Below are positions 32,086 through 40,842 of a DNA stretch of 64,000 nt, one piece after another; position 1 is the first letter of the stretch; each line of letters opens with the position of its first letter. The DNA lies in the NCBI RefSeq assembly GCF_037081675.1, contig NZ_JAZAQL010000005.1, positions 124,001 through 188,000 on the forward strand, in the 5' to 3' direction. The notes under the pieces were generated by a model. The model saw only the letters and a program-made list of their open reading frames with translations, searched no databases and was not told where the DNA came from. A program made the position numbers and the translations under genes. Origin of the DNA: Halorubellus litoreus (lineage in GTDB: Archaea > Halobacteriota > Halobacteria > Halobacteriales > Natrialbaceae).

Positions 32086-32640
32086 TCACTGGAACTGATA
32101 CGTCGATTCGCGTTTCTCGCGGCCACTCTGCTCCTCGTGGTCGAGCGTCCAGAGTGCCAGGGCGACGCTCGCGACGGTGGGGATGCCGAGCGTGGCCACG
32201 AACCCGCCGATCGAGTAGACCGTCCCGCCCGCGAGGACGTTCGAGAGGGTGGGTGCTCTCGCCGCGCCGGTGAGCGCCGAGTACCCGGTCTGCGTGGCGA
32301 AGACGAGTGGGCCGACGGTGAGCCAGGAGAGCGTGCCGATGGCCGTCCCCACGGCGACGGTTCGGCGACGCGAGAGCGCTCCCGAGTCGGGGACGAACGC
32401 GTGCCAGAGGACCCACGTCCACGCCACCGCGTTCGCGACGACGACCGGCACGAACACGAGCGTCCCGGGGTGCACGACGACGAACGCGGCGATCGCGAAG
32501 AACAGCGTCGAGAACGCGAACGCGAACGTCCCGTAGACGCGAGCGGCGACGCGGGGGGTGCGCGGATTCGCTGCGACCCACTCGGGTCGCTCCGGGAGTC
32601 GTCGCTCGACGAAGCCCGTGAGCAGGTCCTCGACGCCCAT
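32086..32640 (-). CDS. Membrane protein, tandem paralogue 2 of 3 (VPGFVARRVP family)
   Basis: 184 aa from ATG 32640. Aligns with its neighbours over the full length: MGVEDLLTGFVERRLPERPE, AARVYGTFAFAFSTLFF, GTLSWLTVGPLVF, LGIPTVASVALALWTLDHEE, with the tail SGREKRESTYQFQ. Helices and loops keep the same order. Unknown function; recent duplication is suggested by near-identical C-termini among the three copies. Confidence 0.72.
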   Translation of the reverse strand: MGVEDLLTGFVERRLPERPEWVAANPRTPRVAARVYGTFAFAFSTLFFAIAAFVVVHPGTLVFVPVVVANAVAWTWVLWHAFVPDSGALSRRRTVAVGTAIGTLSWLTVGPLVFATQTGYSALTGAARAPTLSNVLAGGTVYSIGGFVATLGIPTVASVALALWTLDHEEQSGREKRESTYQFQ

Positions 32641-32709
32641 ATCGCTCGAGAGTTCACGGTGCTGTGACAAAAGTCCGGGGGCGCTCGGTCGCGAGCCGGG
32701 AGGCGTCGG

Positions 32710-33267
32710 TCACTGGAACTGGTAGTCCGACTTCCGTCGCTCCAGGTCGCCGCGTTCCTCGTCGTCGAGCATCCAGAGCGCGAGCCCGAGGCTCGCGACG
32801 GTCGGGATGCCGAGCGTGAACACGAATCCCCAGATGGAGAAGAACAGCCCCATGCCGAGCGTCATGCCGAGGGCGTTCCCGAGGGCGAGGGATTCTCCAC
32901 CGAGGACCCTGGCCGCAAGGCCGGCGGTGGAGATGAGCGGGCCGACGGTCAGCCAGGAGAATGTTCCGATGGCGAGGCCGGTCGTGAGCGTGGTTCGTCT
33001 CGATACCTCGCCGTCCCCTGGGATGCGCAGCGACCAGAGTAACCACGTCCACCCCACGGCGTTCGCGACCACGAGCGGGACGTACGCGAGTGCGAGCGGG
33101 TTCCCGACGGCGAAGACGAGGAAGAACAGCGTGGAGAACCCGAACGCGAAGTATCCGTAGACCCTCGCAGCGGTTCGTGGGTCGCGCTGGTTCTCCTCGA
33201 CCCACTCGGGGCGCCGGGGGACGCGCCTCGCGACGAATCCCGGCACGAGGTCCTCGATGCGAACCAT
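32710..33267 (-). CDS. Membrane protein, tandem paralogue 3 of 3 (VPGFVARRVP family)
   Basis: 185 aa from ATG 33267 (MVRIEDLVPGFVARRVPRRP). Same architecture as the two downstream copies, with GTFSWLTVGPLIST and LGIPTVASLGLALWMLDDEE and the tail LERRKSDYQFQ. The three genes run head-to-tail with roughly 70-bp gaps, so each may have its own promoter. Probably an integral membrane protein of unassigned family. Confidence 0.72.
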   Translation of the reverse strand: MVRIEDLVPGFVARRVPRRPEWVEENQRDPRTAARVYGYFAFGFSTLFFLVFAVGNPLALAYVPLVVANAVGWTWLLWSLRIPGDGEVSRRTTLTTGLAIGTFSWLTVGPLISTAGLAARVLGGESLALGNALGMTLGMGLFFSIWGFVFTLGIPTVASLGLALWMLDDEERGDLERRKSDYQFQ

Positions 33268-33386
33268 AGACGAGTCCTCACAGCGCCGTGACAAAGCGAT
33301 TCCGACGCGTGCTCTCGCTCGCGACCCCGGCCCTGGAGTCGGTTGCGACCGGTAGATTCGTACAGTTCCCGGCCGGCGACTCCCGT

Positions 33387-33833
33387 ATGCGAGTGAGCGT
33401 CATCGGCGGCGGGAACGCGGGCGAGGCGGACCTGAAGCGAGCGCGCGAGGTCGGTCGATTGGTCGCCGAAGCCGGACACGACCTCGTCTGTGGCGGCCGC
33501 GGCGGCGTGATGGCCGCAGCGTGCGCCGGCGCGAAGGAAGCGGGTGGGACGACGATAGGAATCCTCCCCGGCGAGGACCGTGGGGGCGCGAACGAACACG
33601 TCGACGTCGCGATCGCGACCGGCCTCGGGCACGCACGGAACGCGCTCGTCCCGCTGAACGGCGACGCCGTAATCGCAATCGAGGGTGGGCACGGGACGCT
33701 CAGCGAACTCGGGTACGCGGGCATCTACGACCGCCCGGTCGCCGGCCTCGGCACGCACGACGTCGACGGCGTCTATGCGGCGGACTCGCCCCGGGACGCC
33801 GTCGCGTACGTCACGGACGCGCTCGGAGAGTGA
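33387..33833 (+). CDS. LOG-like/TIGR00725-type nucleotide-binding Rossmann protein
   Basis: 148 aa from ATG 33387. SLOG-superfamily fold: VSVIGGGNAGEADLKRAREV, CGGRGGVMAAACAGAKEAGG, and the motif IEGGHGTLSELGYA, a variant of PGGxGTxxE used by lysine-decarboxylase-like/LOG phosphoribohydrolases. Members cleave or bind nucleotides. The first Pro of the motif is replaced by Glu here. Substrate unknown; stands alone between a membrane-protein trio and a P450. Confidence 0.83.
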   Translation: MRVSVIGGGNAGEADLKRAREVGRLVAEAGHDLVCGGRGGVMAAACAGAKEAGGTTIGILPGEDRGGANEHVDVAIATGLGHARNALVPLNGDAVIAIEGGHGTLSELGYAGIYDRPVAGLGTHDVDGVYAADSPRDAVAYVTDALGE

Positions 33834-33877
33834 GCGCTCCCGGCGCCGTGTACGTGCGCGAGCAAGGCACCCGAGAC

Positions 33878-35323
33878 TCAGGTCGTGCGCTCGGTGAAGT
33901 AGAGGTGGACGGGACGGTCGGGCTGGAGCGTCGCGGTGAACCGCACGCCGACGTCCTCGGTCTTCGGCGTGACGTCGAACCGCGAGAGCAGCGTCGCGAG
34001 CACGAGCTTCGCCTCCAGGGTCGCGAACCGATTCCCGATGCACGAGCGCGGCCCGCCACCGAAGGGATAGTGCGCGTACTCCGGGAGCGCCTCGCGCATC
34101 TCTGGCGTCCACCGGTCCGGGACGAACGACTCCGGGTCGTCGTACCAGCGCTCGTCGCGGTGGACGACCCACTGGGGCGTCGTGACCGTCGTCCCCGCCG
34201 GAACCTCGAACGGCCCGACGTCGACGTCCCGCTTCGCTTCGCGGAACAGGTTGTACGCCGGCGGATACAGTCGCGTGGTCTCGTCGACGACCGCGTCGAG
34301 GTACGGCAGGTCGGCGACCGCGTCGGCGGTCGGGCGACCACCGGGGGCGTCCGCGAGCGCGTCGTCTAGCTCCCGCTGGAGTTCCGCCTGCGCGCCGGGA
34401 TTCCGCGCGAGCGACCGGAGCGCCCACGTCAGGAGGAGCGCGGTCGTCTCGTGGCCCGCGAACACGAACGTCACCAGGTGGTCCTGGAGGCGCTCGCGGC
34501 TCATCGTCGCCCCGTCGTCGTACTCCGCGTCGACGAGCATCGAGAGCAGGTCGTCGCCGTCCGCGTCGTCGCTCGCGCGACGCTCGGCGACCATCTCCGA
34601 CATCGCGTCCTTCAGGCCACGCATCGCGTTCAGGAACCGTCGGTTCGACGGCGTCGGCACCCACACCGGGAGGTACGCGCTCGGGTTCGTCGGCTCGACG
34701 CGAGAGAGGATGGCGTCGGCCGCGTCCCGGATGACCGCCCCGCGCCCGGAGAGGTCCGTGCCGAACATCGTCCGCGCGATGATGCGGAGCGTCACCTCCT
34801 TCGTCGCCGCGTCCACGCGCACCGACTCCGCGTCGGCCCACTCGTCGGCCGCACGCTCCGCTTCCTCGACCATCGTGTCGGCGTACGCCTCCACGCGCTC
34901 CCGGTAGAACGCCGGCTGGACGAGCGACCGGTCCCGCGCCCACTCCTCGCCCTCGCTCGCCACCAGTCCCTTCTCCCCGAACCCCTCGAACGCTCGCGAC
35001 ACGACGTGTCCCTTCCGGTACTTCGGGGCGTCCTCGACGAGCACCTGCTGGACGTACTCGGGGTGCGTGAGCATCACTGCCGGCGTCCGGTTCACGCGGT
35101 ACGCGACGACGTCCGCGTCGTACCCGTACCCGAGGTCCTCGTAGAACCCGTGCGGGTCCCGTATCAGTTCGAGGACTTTCCCGACGCCCGGGAGGCCGTC
35201 GGCGTGCGGCGGCGTCGACCGCTCGCCCCGCATCGCGGCCCGGTCGACCGGCCTGTACGCCGCCCCGCCGTCGCCCCCGGTGCCGTCCGGCCGCTCGTCG
35301 TCGGCAGTCGCAGGTGCGCTCAT
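33878..35323 (-). CDS. Cytochrome P450
   Basis: 481 aa from ATG 35323. Haem-binding loop PFGGGPRSCIGNRFATLEA with the thiolate Cys near residue 427; I-helix oxygen-activation motif FVFAGHETTALLLTWALRSL; ExxR region YLDAVVDETTRLYPPAYNLF. Soluble type, without an N-terminal membrane anchor. Monooxygenase; the substrate is unknown and no ferredoxin gene is adjacent. An inverted repeat lies just upstream. Confidence 0.94.
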   Translation of the reverse strand: MSAPATADDERPDGTGGDGGAAYRPVDRAAMRGERSTPPHADGLPGVGKVLELIRDPHGFYEDLGYGYDADVVAYRVNRTPAVMLTHPEYVQQVLVEDAPKYRKGHVVSRAFEGFGEKGLVASEGEEWARDRSLVQPAFYRERVEAYADTMVEEAERAADEWADAESVRVDAATKEVTLRIIARTMFGTDLSGRGAVIRDAADAILSRVEPTNPSAYLPVWVPTPSNRRFLNAMRGLKDAMSEMVAERRASDDADGDDLLSMLVDAEYDDGATMSRERLQDHLVTFVFAGHETTALLLTWALRSLARNPGAQAELQRELDDALADAPGGRPTADAVADLPYLDAVVDETTRLYPPAYNLFREAKRDVDVGPFEVPAGTTVTTPQWVVHRDERWYDDPESFVPDRWTPEMREALPEYAHYPFGGGPRSCIGNRFATLEAKLVLATLLSRFDVTPKTEDVGVRFTATLQPDRPVHLYFTERTT

Positions 35324-35372
35324 ACTCACAGGTCCTCGCGGCTCGGGCAAGTCGATTCCGTCGAGATGACTA

Positions 35373-35386
35373 GTTCACTTATGAAC
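35373..35386. promoter_or_regulatory. Inverted repeat upstream of the P450 gene
   Basis: GTTCA-CTTA-TGAAC is a perfect 5-bp inverted repeat with a 4-nt spacer, 50-63 nt before the P450 ATG. A plausible regulator-binding site. No factor can be named. Confidence 0.35.
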
Positions 35387-35439
35387 GAAGTCGGGATTCC
35401 GGTCGCCGACGTCGAGTCCTCGAGGAAGGGGCGTCGAGT

Positions 35440-36225
35440 CTACTTCCAGTCGTCGTCGAACCCGGCGGCGTCGCTAGGGAGGACGTGGTCGTCGAGGCGG
35501 CGAACGACTTCGTCGGCGAGCGTCTGGAGGTTCCTGGTGTCGTCGCGGTTGTACTCGACGAGGGTCTCGAGCGCGCGGTCGTCGCCGTCCTGGTACTCGT
35601 ACCAGAGGCGGACCGCGTCCTGCCCGGAGATGTCCGGCTGGTCGCGCTCCAGTCCGATGTCCTGCTCGATGCGCTTCAGGCCGCCCGAGAGCCCGATGCG
35701 CTTGCAGGGATACATCAGGTCGATGTGGGGGACGTCCGGCGTCACGCCGAGTTCGGTCTCGAGGAACGGGACGTCGAACCGCGCGCCGTTGAACGACGAC
35801 ACCAACGCGGCGTCCTGGAACTGCTCGCGGACGCGCTCGGCGGTGAGGTCCTGGCCGCGAACGAGCGTCGTCGTCTCACCGCCCTTGTGGAACGACACCG
35901 TCGTCACGTCGTTCCGATGCTCGTCCAGGCCCGTCGTCTCGATGTCGAAGAACAGGGTCTCGTCGCGGAAGTTCTCGTACAACCGCCACCGTTCCCCGCT
36001 CGGGAGCGCGTCCCCGAAGAACCGCGAGTCGCCGTCGTCCAGGCGCTCGCGAGCGTCCGCGAGGAACTCCTCGATGCGCGCCGCGGTCGTCGACCCGATA
36101 CCGGACGTCGACCGCGCCGCCGCCCGGTCGAAGTCGTCCCAGTGCGTGATGCCCGACCGCCAGAGGTTCCGTTCCGACTTCTCGCCCACGCCCCGCACGC
36201 CGATGAAACTGTTCTCCAGTCGCAC
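35440..36225 (-). CDS. YprB-type ribonuclease H-like exonuclease with N-terminal helix-hairpin-helix
   Basis: 261 aa, GTG start at 36225. N-terminal HhH-like segment (FIGVRGVGEKSERNLWRSGI). The nuclease part has the DEDD motifs: ETLFFDIETTGLDEHRNDV (Exo I), LVSSFNGARFDVPFLETEL (Exo II) and EYNRDDTRNLQTLADEV (Exo III). This is the YprB/RNase H-like 3'-5' exonuclease family; the precise nucleic-acid substrate is not established. Widely conserved in haloarchaea as a single gene. Confidence 0.85.
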   Translation of the reverse strand: MRLENSFIGVRGVGEKSERNLWRSGITHWDDFDRAAARSTSGIGSTTAARIEEFLADARERLDDGDSRFFGDALPSGERWRLYENFRDETLFFDIETTGLDEHRNDVTTVSFHKGGETTTLVRGQDLTAERVREQFQDAALVSSFNGARFDVPFLETELGVTPDVPHIDLMYPCKRIGLSGGLKRIEQDIGLERDQPDISGQDAVRLWYEYQDGDDRALETLVEYNRDDTRNLQTLADEVVRRLDDHVLPSDAAGFDDDWK

Positions 36226-36331
36226 GACACACCGTTCGTCGGGCGGCGCCTAAACCTCTCGCTTCGACCGCGCGAGAACCACCGATGCCACCGCCCGCGA
36301 CGTCACCGGCGCGGCGCCACCGGCTGCGCGT

Positions 36332-36736
36332 TCAGTTCAGGCCCTCGAACTCGCGGAGCGTCTGGCGCCACTCCTCGGGTATCTCCACGGACTCCTGCGT
36401 CTCGCCGTCGTACGCCACCTGCACCGTCGACGCCTCCGCCGCCAGGTCGCCGCTCGCGTACACCTCGTACTCGAACGTCACGCTCTTCGTGCCGACGTCC
36501 ACGACCTCGATCTCGACGGTCACGAACCCGTCCTCGAGCGTCACCGGTCGGCGATAATCGATCTCGAGGTTCGCGAGCACCGCCTCGATGGCGCCCGTGT
36601 CACCGAGGACGTCCGGGAGGTACTGGACGCGCGCCTCCTCCAGGTACGTCGCGTATATCGCGTTGTTCACGTGTCCGAGCGCGTCCACGTCCTGATACCG
36701 TACCGCCACGTCCACCGCGTACACGTCGTCCGTCAT
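36332..36736 (-). CDS. Acyl-CoA thioesterase (4HBT hotdog family)
   Basis: 134 aa from ATG 36736 (a TTG two codons earlier is possible). Hotdog fold with the 4HBT active-site signature RYQDVDALGHVNNAIYATYL, Asp-x-Asp-x2-Gly-His-Val-Asn-Asn, and the YlgC/FadM-like length. Hydrolyses acyl-CoA esters; substrate chain not evident. Confidence 0.9.
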   Translation of the reverse strand: MTDDVYAVDVAVRYQDVDALGHVNNAIYATYLEEARVQYLPDVLGDTGAIEAVLANLEIDYRRPVTLEDGFVTVEIEVVDVGTKSVTFEYEVYASGDLAAEASTVQVAYDGETQESVEIPEEWRQTLREFEGLN

Positions 36737-36825
36737 GCGCAACGGTCAGCCCACGACGACCCTCCGTCTTTCGGTCTCGACAAGGCACGGTCGGACGGTC
36801 GCCCGCACGTCCGTGCACGCCACGG

Positions 36826-36931
36826 GTCAGTCGTCGTGCTGGTGGTCGCCGTGCCGTCAGTCGCCGTGCTGGTGGTCGCCGTGCTGGTGGTCGCCGTGCC
36901 GTCAGTCGTCGTGCTGTCAGTCGTCGTCCTT
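36826..36931 (-). repeat. In-frame 15-nt tandem repeat with serial stop codons after the next gene's 3' end
   Basis: Read on the minus strand from the end of the 819-aa gene: GACGACGACTGA, then CAGCACGACGACTGA, then repeats of CGGCACGGCGACCAC and CAGCACGGCGACCAC, with TGA recurring at four places in the same frame. The unit is a multiple of 3 and preserves the terminal Asp codons and stop, so the last codons plus stop of the gene were amplified in tandem. Read-through would only add short His/Asp tails. Confidence 0.8.
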
Positions 36932-39376
36932 GGAGAGGTAGAGCGTGCGGTCGATTATCTGGACGGTCGCGTCCGCCCACGCGTCCACCGCCGGGCCGTC
37001 CGCGGCGGGAATCTCGAGGACGACCGAGTCCTCGTTCACGGACAACTCGGCGTGCGTGGTGTCGTCGCGGTCGAGGTAGTTCCGTAACTGGTAGGTCAGG
37101 AGTCGTTCGCGCGCACCGCCGAGGTCGATCGGTTCCTCGGACGTGAACGAGAGCGTCGCGGTCTCGGAGTCCGCGTCCGCGGTCACGTCGAACGACGACC
37201 CGGAGAGCGGGAACGTGTACGACTCGCCGTCGAGCTCGTCGACGGCCGCGTCGAGGTCCGCGTCGGAGACGTCGGGCGTCATGCTCGTCCCCCCGACCTC
37301 CTGGGTGAGCGTATCCAGTTCGCGGTTCACGAGGTCCGCGATACCGCCGTCGTCCGCGTCGCCGGTCGCGTCGTCCGCTTCGCGGTCCGCTCCGCCGGGC
37401 GCGCCGTCGGTTTCGCTGCCGCCGTCGGATTCGTCGTCGGTCTCCTCGCGTCGCTCCGCGAGCGCGTCCTCGACCGCGTCGACGTTCGAAACGTCCTCGT
37501 CGCGGCGGTCGTCCAGGTCGTGGACGGCCGCGGCCGCGAGTGCGTCCAGCATCTCCTCGGCGGGCATCCCGCTGCCCTTCACGCCAGGCGTCGCCGCCGC
37601 CTCCTGCTGGAGCGACGCGTAGTCGAGCGACCCATCCTCGTCCTCGTGTCGCTCACGGATCCGTGCTTTCGCCGCCGACAGGTCCGCGACGACCGCGTCG
37701 GCGTCGTCGCCCGCACCAGCGGCGGGGTCCGCGCCGCCGCTTTCAGGGTCGTCCGCAGCCGCGTCGACGTCCGCCTCGTCGAGCCCGGTCCCGTCGACGT
37801 CGTCGTCGGTGGTGTCGTCTTCGGTGGTGTCGACGTCGACGGTGTCCTCGCCAGGGCCGTCTCCACCGGTGTCGTCGCCGGGGGCATCGACCGGGTCGGA
37901 CGGCATCGTCTCCACGTCCACGACCTCCGTGCCCGGGTCCGCGGTCGCGTCGGTCGTCTCGGCGCTCGGTTCGGGCTCGTCGACGACCGAGTTCCCGTCA
38001 TCGTCCCGGGTACCGTCCGCTCCCGTGCCGGACGCGTCTGGTGCGTCGGGTGCGTTCTCGTCGGCTTCGGTGTCGGTGGACGTCGGCTGGAAGCGCGACC
38101 CGAGGTCGTCGAGGCCGACCGTCGGTTCGCCGTCGCCGTCCTCGTCCCCGAAGGCTGACACGGGGTCGACGTACGCGTTCCGTACGTCGTCCGATCCGAG
38201 TCGCTCGTCCACGGTCGTCTCGTCGTCCGATCCGAGTCGCTCGTCCACGGTCGTCTCCCCAGCGGCCGCGTCCGAAGCAGTGGGTGCGTCTTCGACGTCC
38301 GTGCGCGCAGTCCGTGGCACGTTCATCGTGACGTCGTACCACGCCGAATCGCCGCTTCCGTCCGACGCGAACCGACCGACGTTCCGGGTCGCCGCATCGA
38401 CCGACGGACCGCTCTCGTCAGTCGGACCGCTCTCGTCAGTCGGACCGCTCTCGTCAGTCGGACCGCTCTCGTCACCGCCGGCCGCCGGTTCCTCGACGGC
38501 ACCAGCAGCCGTCGGACCAGCTCCAGCCGTCACGTCGGTGCTTCCGTTGGAGTCACTGTCGTCGCCGTCGCCGGTACTGTCGACGTCGCTGGGACGGTCG
38601 TCTGCGTCGGTCGGTTCCCCCTCGCCGGTGCGCGCGTCTCCCTCCGACGGCGCCGCGTCAGCCGGTGCAGCGCCCGGACGCGAGCGACCCGAATCGACGC
38701 CGACACCCGCGGCCGCCGGCTCCCCGTCCGCGGGCGCATCGGGCGACGTGCCGGCGGTCGCAGCGGTCGGAGCCATGCCGACCCGACGACGACCATCCGC
38801 GGGGGTCTCAGGTTCGTGGAGCCCGCTACCGGCCGTCGGATTCACGCTCGTCGTCCCGCCGGCAGCAGCATTCACGCCAGCAGCGTGCGCCCGAACCCGC
38901 CCGGGTCGAACGTCACCCGGTTCGCCGTTCCCAGGTGACGCCGAGACGCCTCCACCGACCACGTTAGTCCCCTGCACGTTCGTCGCCCCTCCAGAGAACG
39001 CCTCGCGCCCTGCCGCCACTCCAGAAACGCCCTCTCCGCCCGCTGACGCACCGGAAACGCCCTCTCGACCCGCTGCCGCTCCAGAAACGCCCTCTCGGCC
39101 CGTCGACGTTCCGCCACCCATCCGGTCGTAGATGCGGGTGAGGGTCCCGTTGATGCTCGCCAGGTCCGAGTCCACGTCGTCCTCGAGGTAGTCTATCTTC
39201 TCCGCGACGTCCCGCAGTGCGAGCGCGATGTCCCAGAGGACGACCACCATCAGGAACAACAGCATGAGGAGTATCGTCCCGGCGACACCGGCGAGGAACT
39301 GCGCGCTGATCTCAACCTGGAGCGGGACGGCCGCGGCCAGGACGGTCGCGAGGGGAACGACGACCTCAGGGGTCAT
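36917..39376 (-). CDS. Large membrane-anchored, disordered acidic protein with internal repeats
   Basis: 819 aa from ATG 39376. One or two N-terminal membrane helices (VVVPLATVLAAAVPLQVEIS, then FLAGVAGTILLMLLFLMVVV) followed by a short coiled-coil (LRDVAEKIDYLEDDVDSDLA). Residues about 95-640 are disordered and acidic with repeats: GREGVSGAAA-type units, DESGPT four times, ETTVDERLGSDD twice. The last 110 residues look folded (SYTFPLSGSSFDVTADADSE through IQIIDRTLYL-like strands). No family recognised. Orientation would put the long domain in the cytoplasm if the helices form a hairpin; a scaffold or sensor role is a guess. Confidence 0.72.
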   Translation of the reverse strand: MTPEVVVPLATVLAAAVPLQVEISAQFLAGVAGTILLMLLFLMVVVLWDIALALRDVAEKIDYLEDDVDSDLASINGTLTRIYDRMGGGTSTGREGVSGAAAGREGVSGASAGGEGVSGVAAGREAFSGGATNVQGTNVVGGGVSASPGNGEPGDVRPGRVRAHAAGVNAAAGGTTSVNPTAGSGLHEPETPADGRRRVGMAPTAATAGTSPDAPADGEPAAAGVGVDSGRSRPGAAPADAAPSEGDARTGEGEPTDADDRPSDVDSTGDGDDSDSNGSTDVTAGAGPTAAGAVEEPAAGGDESGPTDESGPTDESGPTDESGPSVDAATRNVGRFASDGSGDSAWYDVTMNVPRTARTDVEDAPTASDAAAGETTVDERLGSDDETTVDERLGSDDVRNAYVDPVSAFGDEDGDGEPTVGLDDLGSRFQPTSTDTEADENAPDAPDASGTGADGTRDDDGNSVVDEPEPSAETTDATADPGTEVVDVETMPSDPVDAPGDDTGGDGPGEDTVDVDTTEDDTTDDDVDGTGLDEADVDAAADDPESGGADPAAGAGDDADAVVADLSAAKARIRERHEDEDGSLDYASLQQEAAATPGVKGSGMPAEEMLDALAAAAVHDLDDRRDEDVSNVDAVEDALAERREETDDESDGGSETDGAPGGADREADDATGDADDGGIADLVNRELDTLTQEVGGTSMTPDVSDADLDAAVDELDGESYTFPLSGSSFDVTADADSETATLSFTSEEPIDLGGARERLLTYQLRNYLDRDDTTHAELSVNEDSVVLEIPAADGPAVDAWADATVQIIDRTLYLSKDDD

Positions 39377-39396
39377 GATTACCGGTCGTACGACGC

Positions 39397-39412
39397 CGTT
39401 CGTTAAAGAACG
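39397..39412 (-). promoter_or_regulatory. Promoter/inverted repeat upstream of the 819-aa membrane protein gene
   Basis: On the minus strand CGTTC-TTTAAC-GAACG has 5-bp inverted arms around a TTTAAC TATA-like core, 21-36 nt before the ATG at 39376. Likely the core promoter, possibly doubling as an operator. Confidence 0.45.
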
Positions 39413-39515
39413 TCGTCCGAAATCGAGATTCGATACGCGCGCCCGAACAGCGGTTGTGCACCAACCCAACACATCTGTGGTGGTTTTAGGTACGTGGAGC
39501 GGGTAGGATGCGTCG

Positions 39516-39947
39516 ATGACAGAGACAGACGAACGCGACGCGATTCGAGAACAGAAACGACAGGAACTCCAGGAGAAGCTGAGCGATGGCGGGGCCGTAA
39601 GCGAGAGCGGCGACGACGCACAGGGCCGTCCGTCCGGCCCGGTCCACGTCGAGGGCGCCGACCACCTCGAGGAGGTGACGGACGCCCACGACGTCGTCCT
39701 CGTCGACTTCTACGCGGACTGGTGCGGGCCGTGCAAGATGGTGGAGCCGGTCGTCGAAGCGCTCCACGACGACGGCACCGCCGTCGTCGCCAAGGTCGAC
39801 ATCGACGAACACCAGGCACTCGCCCAACGCCAGAACGTCCGCGGCGTCCCCACCATGCTCCTCTACGTCGACGGCACGCCGGTCGAACGCGTCGTCGGCG
39901 CCAAGGACAAAGCGAGCCTCGAAGCCCTCGTCGCACAACACGCCTGA
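39516..39947 (+). CDS. Thioredoxin
   Basis: 143 aa. Active site WCGPC in LVDFYADWCGPCKMVEPVVE, cis-Pro in NVRGVPTMLLYVDG. A 45-residue acidic, helical N-terminal extension (MTETDERDAIREQKRQELQE) precedes the fold. Cytoplasmic disulphide reductase. A TTTTAGG element about 26-32 nt upstream is the likely promoter. Divergent from the 819-aa membrane protein gene. Confidence 0.93.
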   Translation: MTETDERDAIREQKRQELQEKLSDGGAVSESGDDAQGRPSGPVHVEGADHLEEVTDAHDVVLVDFYADWCGPCKMVEPVVEALHDDGTAVVAKVDIDEHQALAQRQNVRGVPTMLLYVDGTPVERVVGAKDKASLEALVAQHA

Positions 39948-39978
39948 CCTCGACGAGAGCCAGAGCGAGAGACGGACG

Positions 39979-40656
39979 TCAGAGCGAGATCCAGCCCGTG
40001 TCCGTGCCGCGGTCACGGAGGTCCCATCGCTGCTCGAGACCGTCCTCGCCGTCCCGGACCTCGACGATCGCGTCGAACAGCGGCTCCAACAGGTGAACGT
40101 AGTCGCTGTCCCGGGCGAGCGGCAGATGGAAGTGCCCCATCCCGTCGACCTCGCGGACGCGAGACGTCACCATATGCAAGAGGCGGAACACGTTCTCGGA
40201 CTTGTGGTCGCGGAGCAACGGCGTCACGGAGTCGAAACACAGGCGTAGTTCCGCCGGCGCGAGGTCGAACTCGTCGTCGTACGCCGCGACAGCGTCGATT
40301 ATCTCCGCACCCAGGGACGCCAACAACTGGTTGCCGACGACCGTCCGCTCGATGGACTCCGGAACGCCGTCGTGCACGCCCGTCCCGTCGTCCGTCGATT
40401 GCGTGACGATGCACGCCGAATCCTCCATCGTTGGCGCCGTCGCCGTGAACCCACAGGACTCGTTCCCAGCGGTGTAGACGTAGACGCGACGGCGAGGCTG
40501 CTCGCCGTCACCGAGCAATCGCTCGCAGGCGGCGTGATGTGCTGTCCCGCTCGTCTGCCCGACGAGCAGGATGTTGCTTCCCTCCTGTTTCAGACTCGAC
40601 AGCGTCTGCGCGAACGCAGTACTGTCGGGTACGCCCCCGCCGTGGTCGGTCCGCAT
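39979..40656 (-). CDS. DUF7504-like degenerate RecA-fold protein
   Basis: 225 aa from ATG 40656 (MRTDHGGGVPDSTAFAQTLS). Central part resembles the haloarchaeal KaiC/RecA-derived DUF7504 family: NILLVGQTSGTAHHAACERL sits where a Walker A would be but lacks the GKT/S residues, followed by VYVYTAGNES and LRLCFDSVTPLL, with LLHMVTSRVREVDGMGHFHL as the core strand-helix. Probably a signalling or scaffold protein without ATPase activity. Often associated with sensory systems in haloarchaea, none of which is adjacent here. Confidence 0.7.
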   Translation of the reverse strand: MRTDHGGGVPDSTAFAQTLSSLKQEGSNILLVGQTSGTAHHAACERLLGDGEQPRRRVYVYTAGNESCGFTATAPTMEDSACIVTQSTDDGTGVHDGVPESIERTVVGNQLLASLGAEIIDAVAAYDDEFDLAPAELRLCFDSVTPLLRDHKSENVFRLLHMVTSRVREVDGMGHFHLPLARDSDYVHLLEPLFDAIVEVRDGEDGLEQRWDLRDRGTDTGWISL

Positions 40657-40842
40657 TCTTGCGGAACTACGGATACAGCATACAATAAACATTGTGGCGG
40701 AGGCCGTGCAAGATTAAAGCGCGGGGGAGTCGAACCGTCAGCATCCACAGTGCCCGCTGCCCGTCCGGCGAGCGGCTCATCGCCGCCAGGCGACGCGGTG
40801 GGGCGGGCCAGACTTTTGTCCGCCTGGCGAGAAGGTTCGGGC

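Noticed and set aside
39979..40656. KaiC-type ATPase
   Set aside because: The segment at the Walker A position lacks the GKT/S residues, so an ATPase call is not supported; kept as a degenerate RecA-fold protein.
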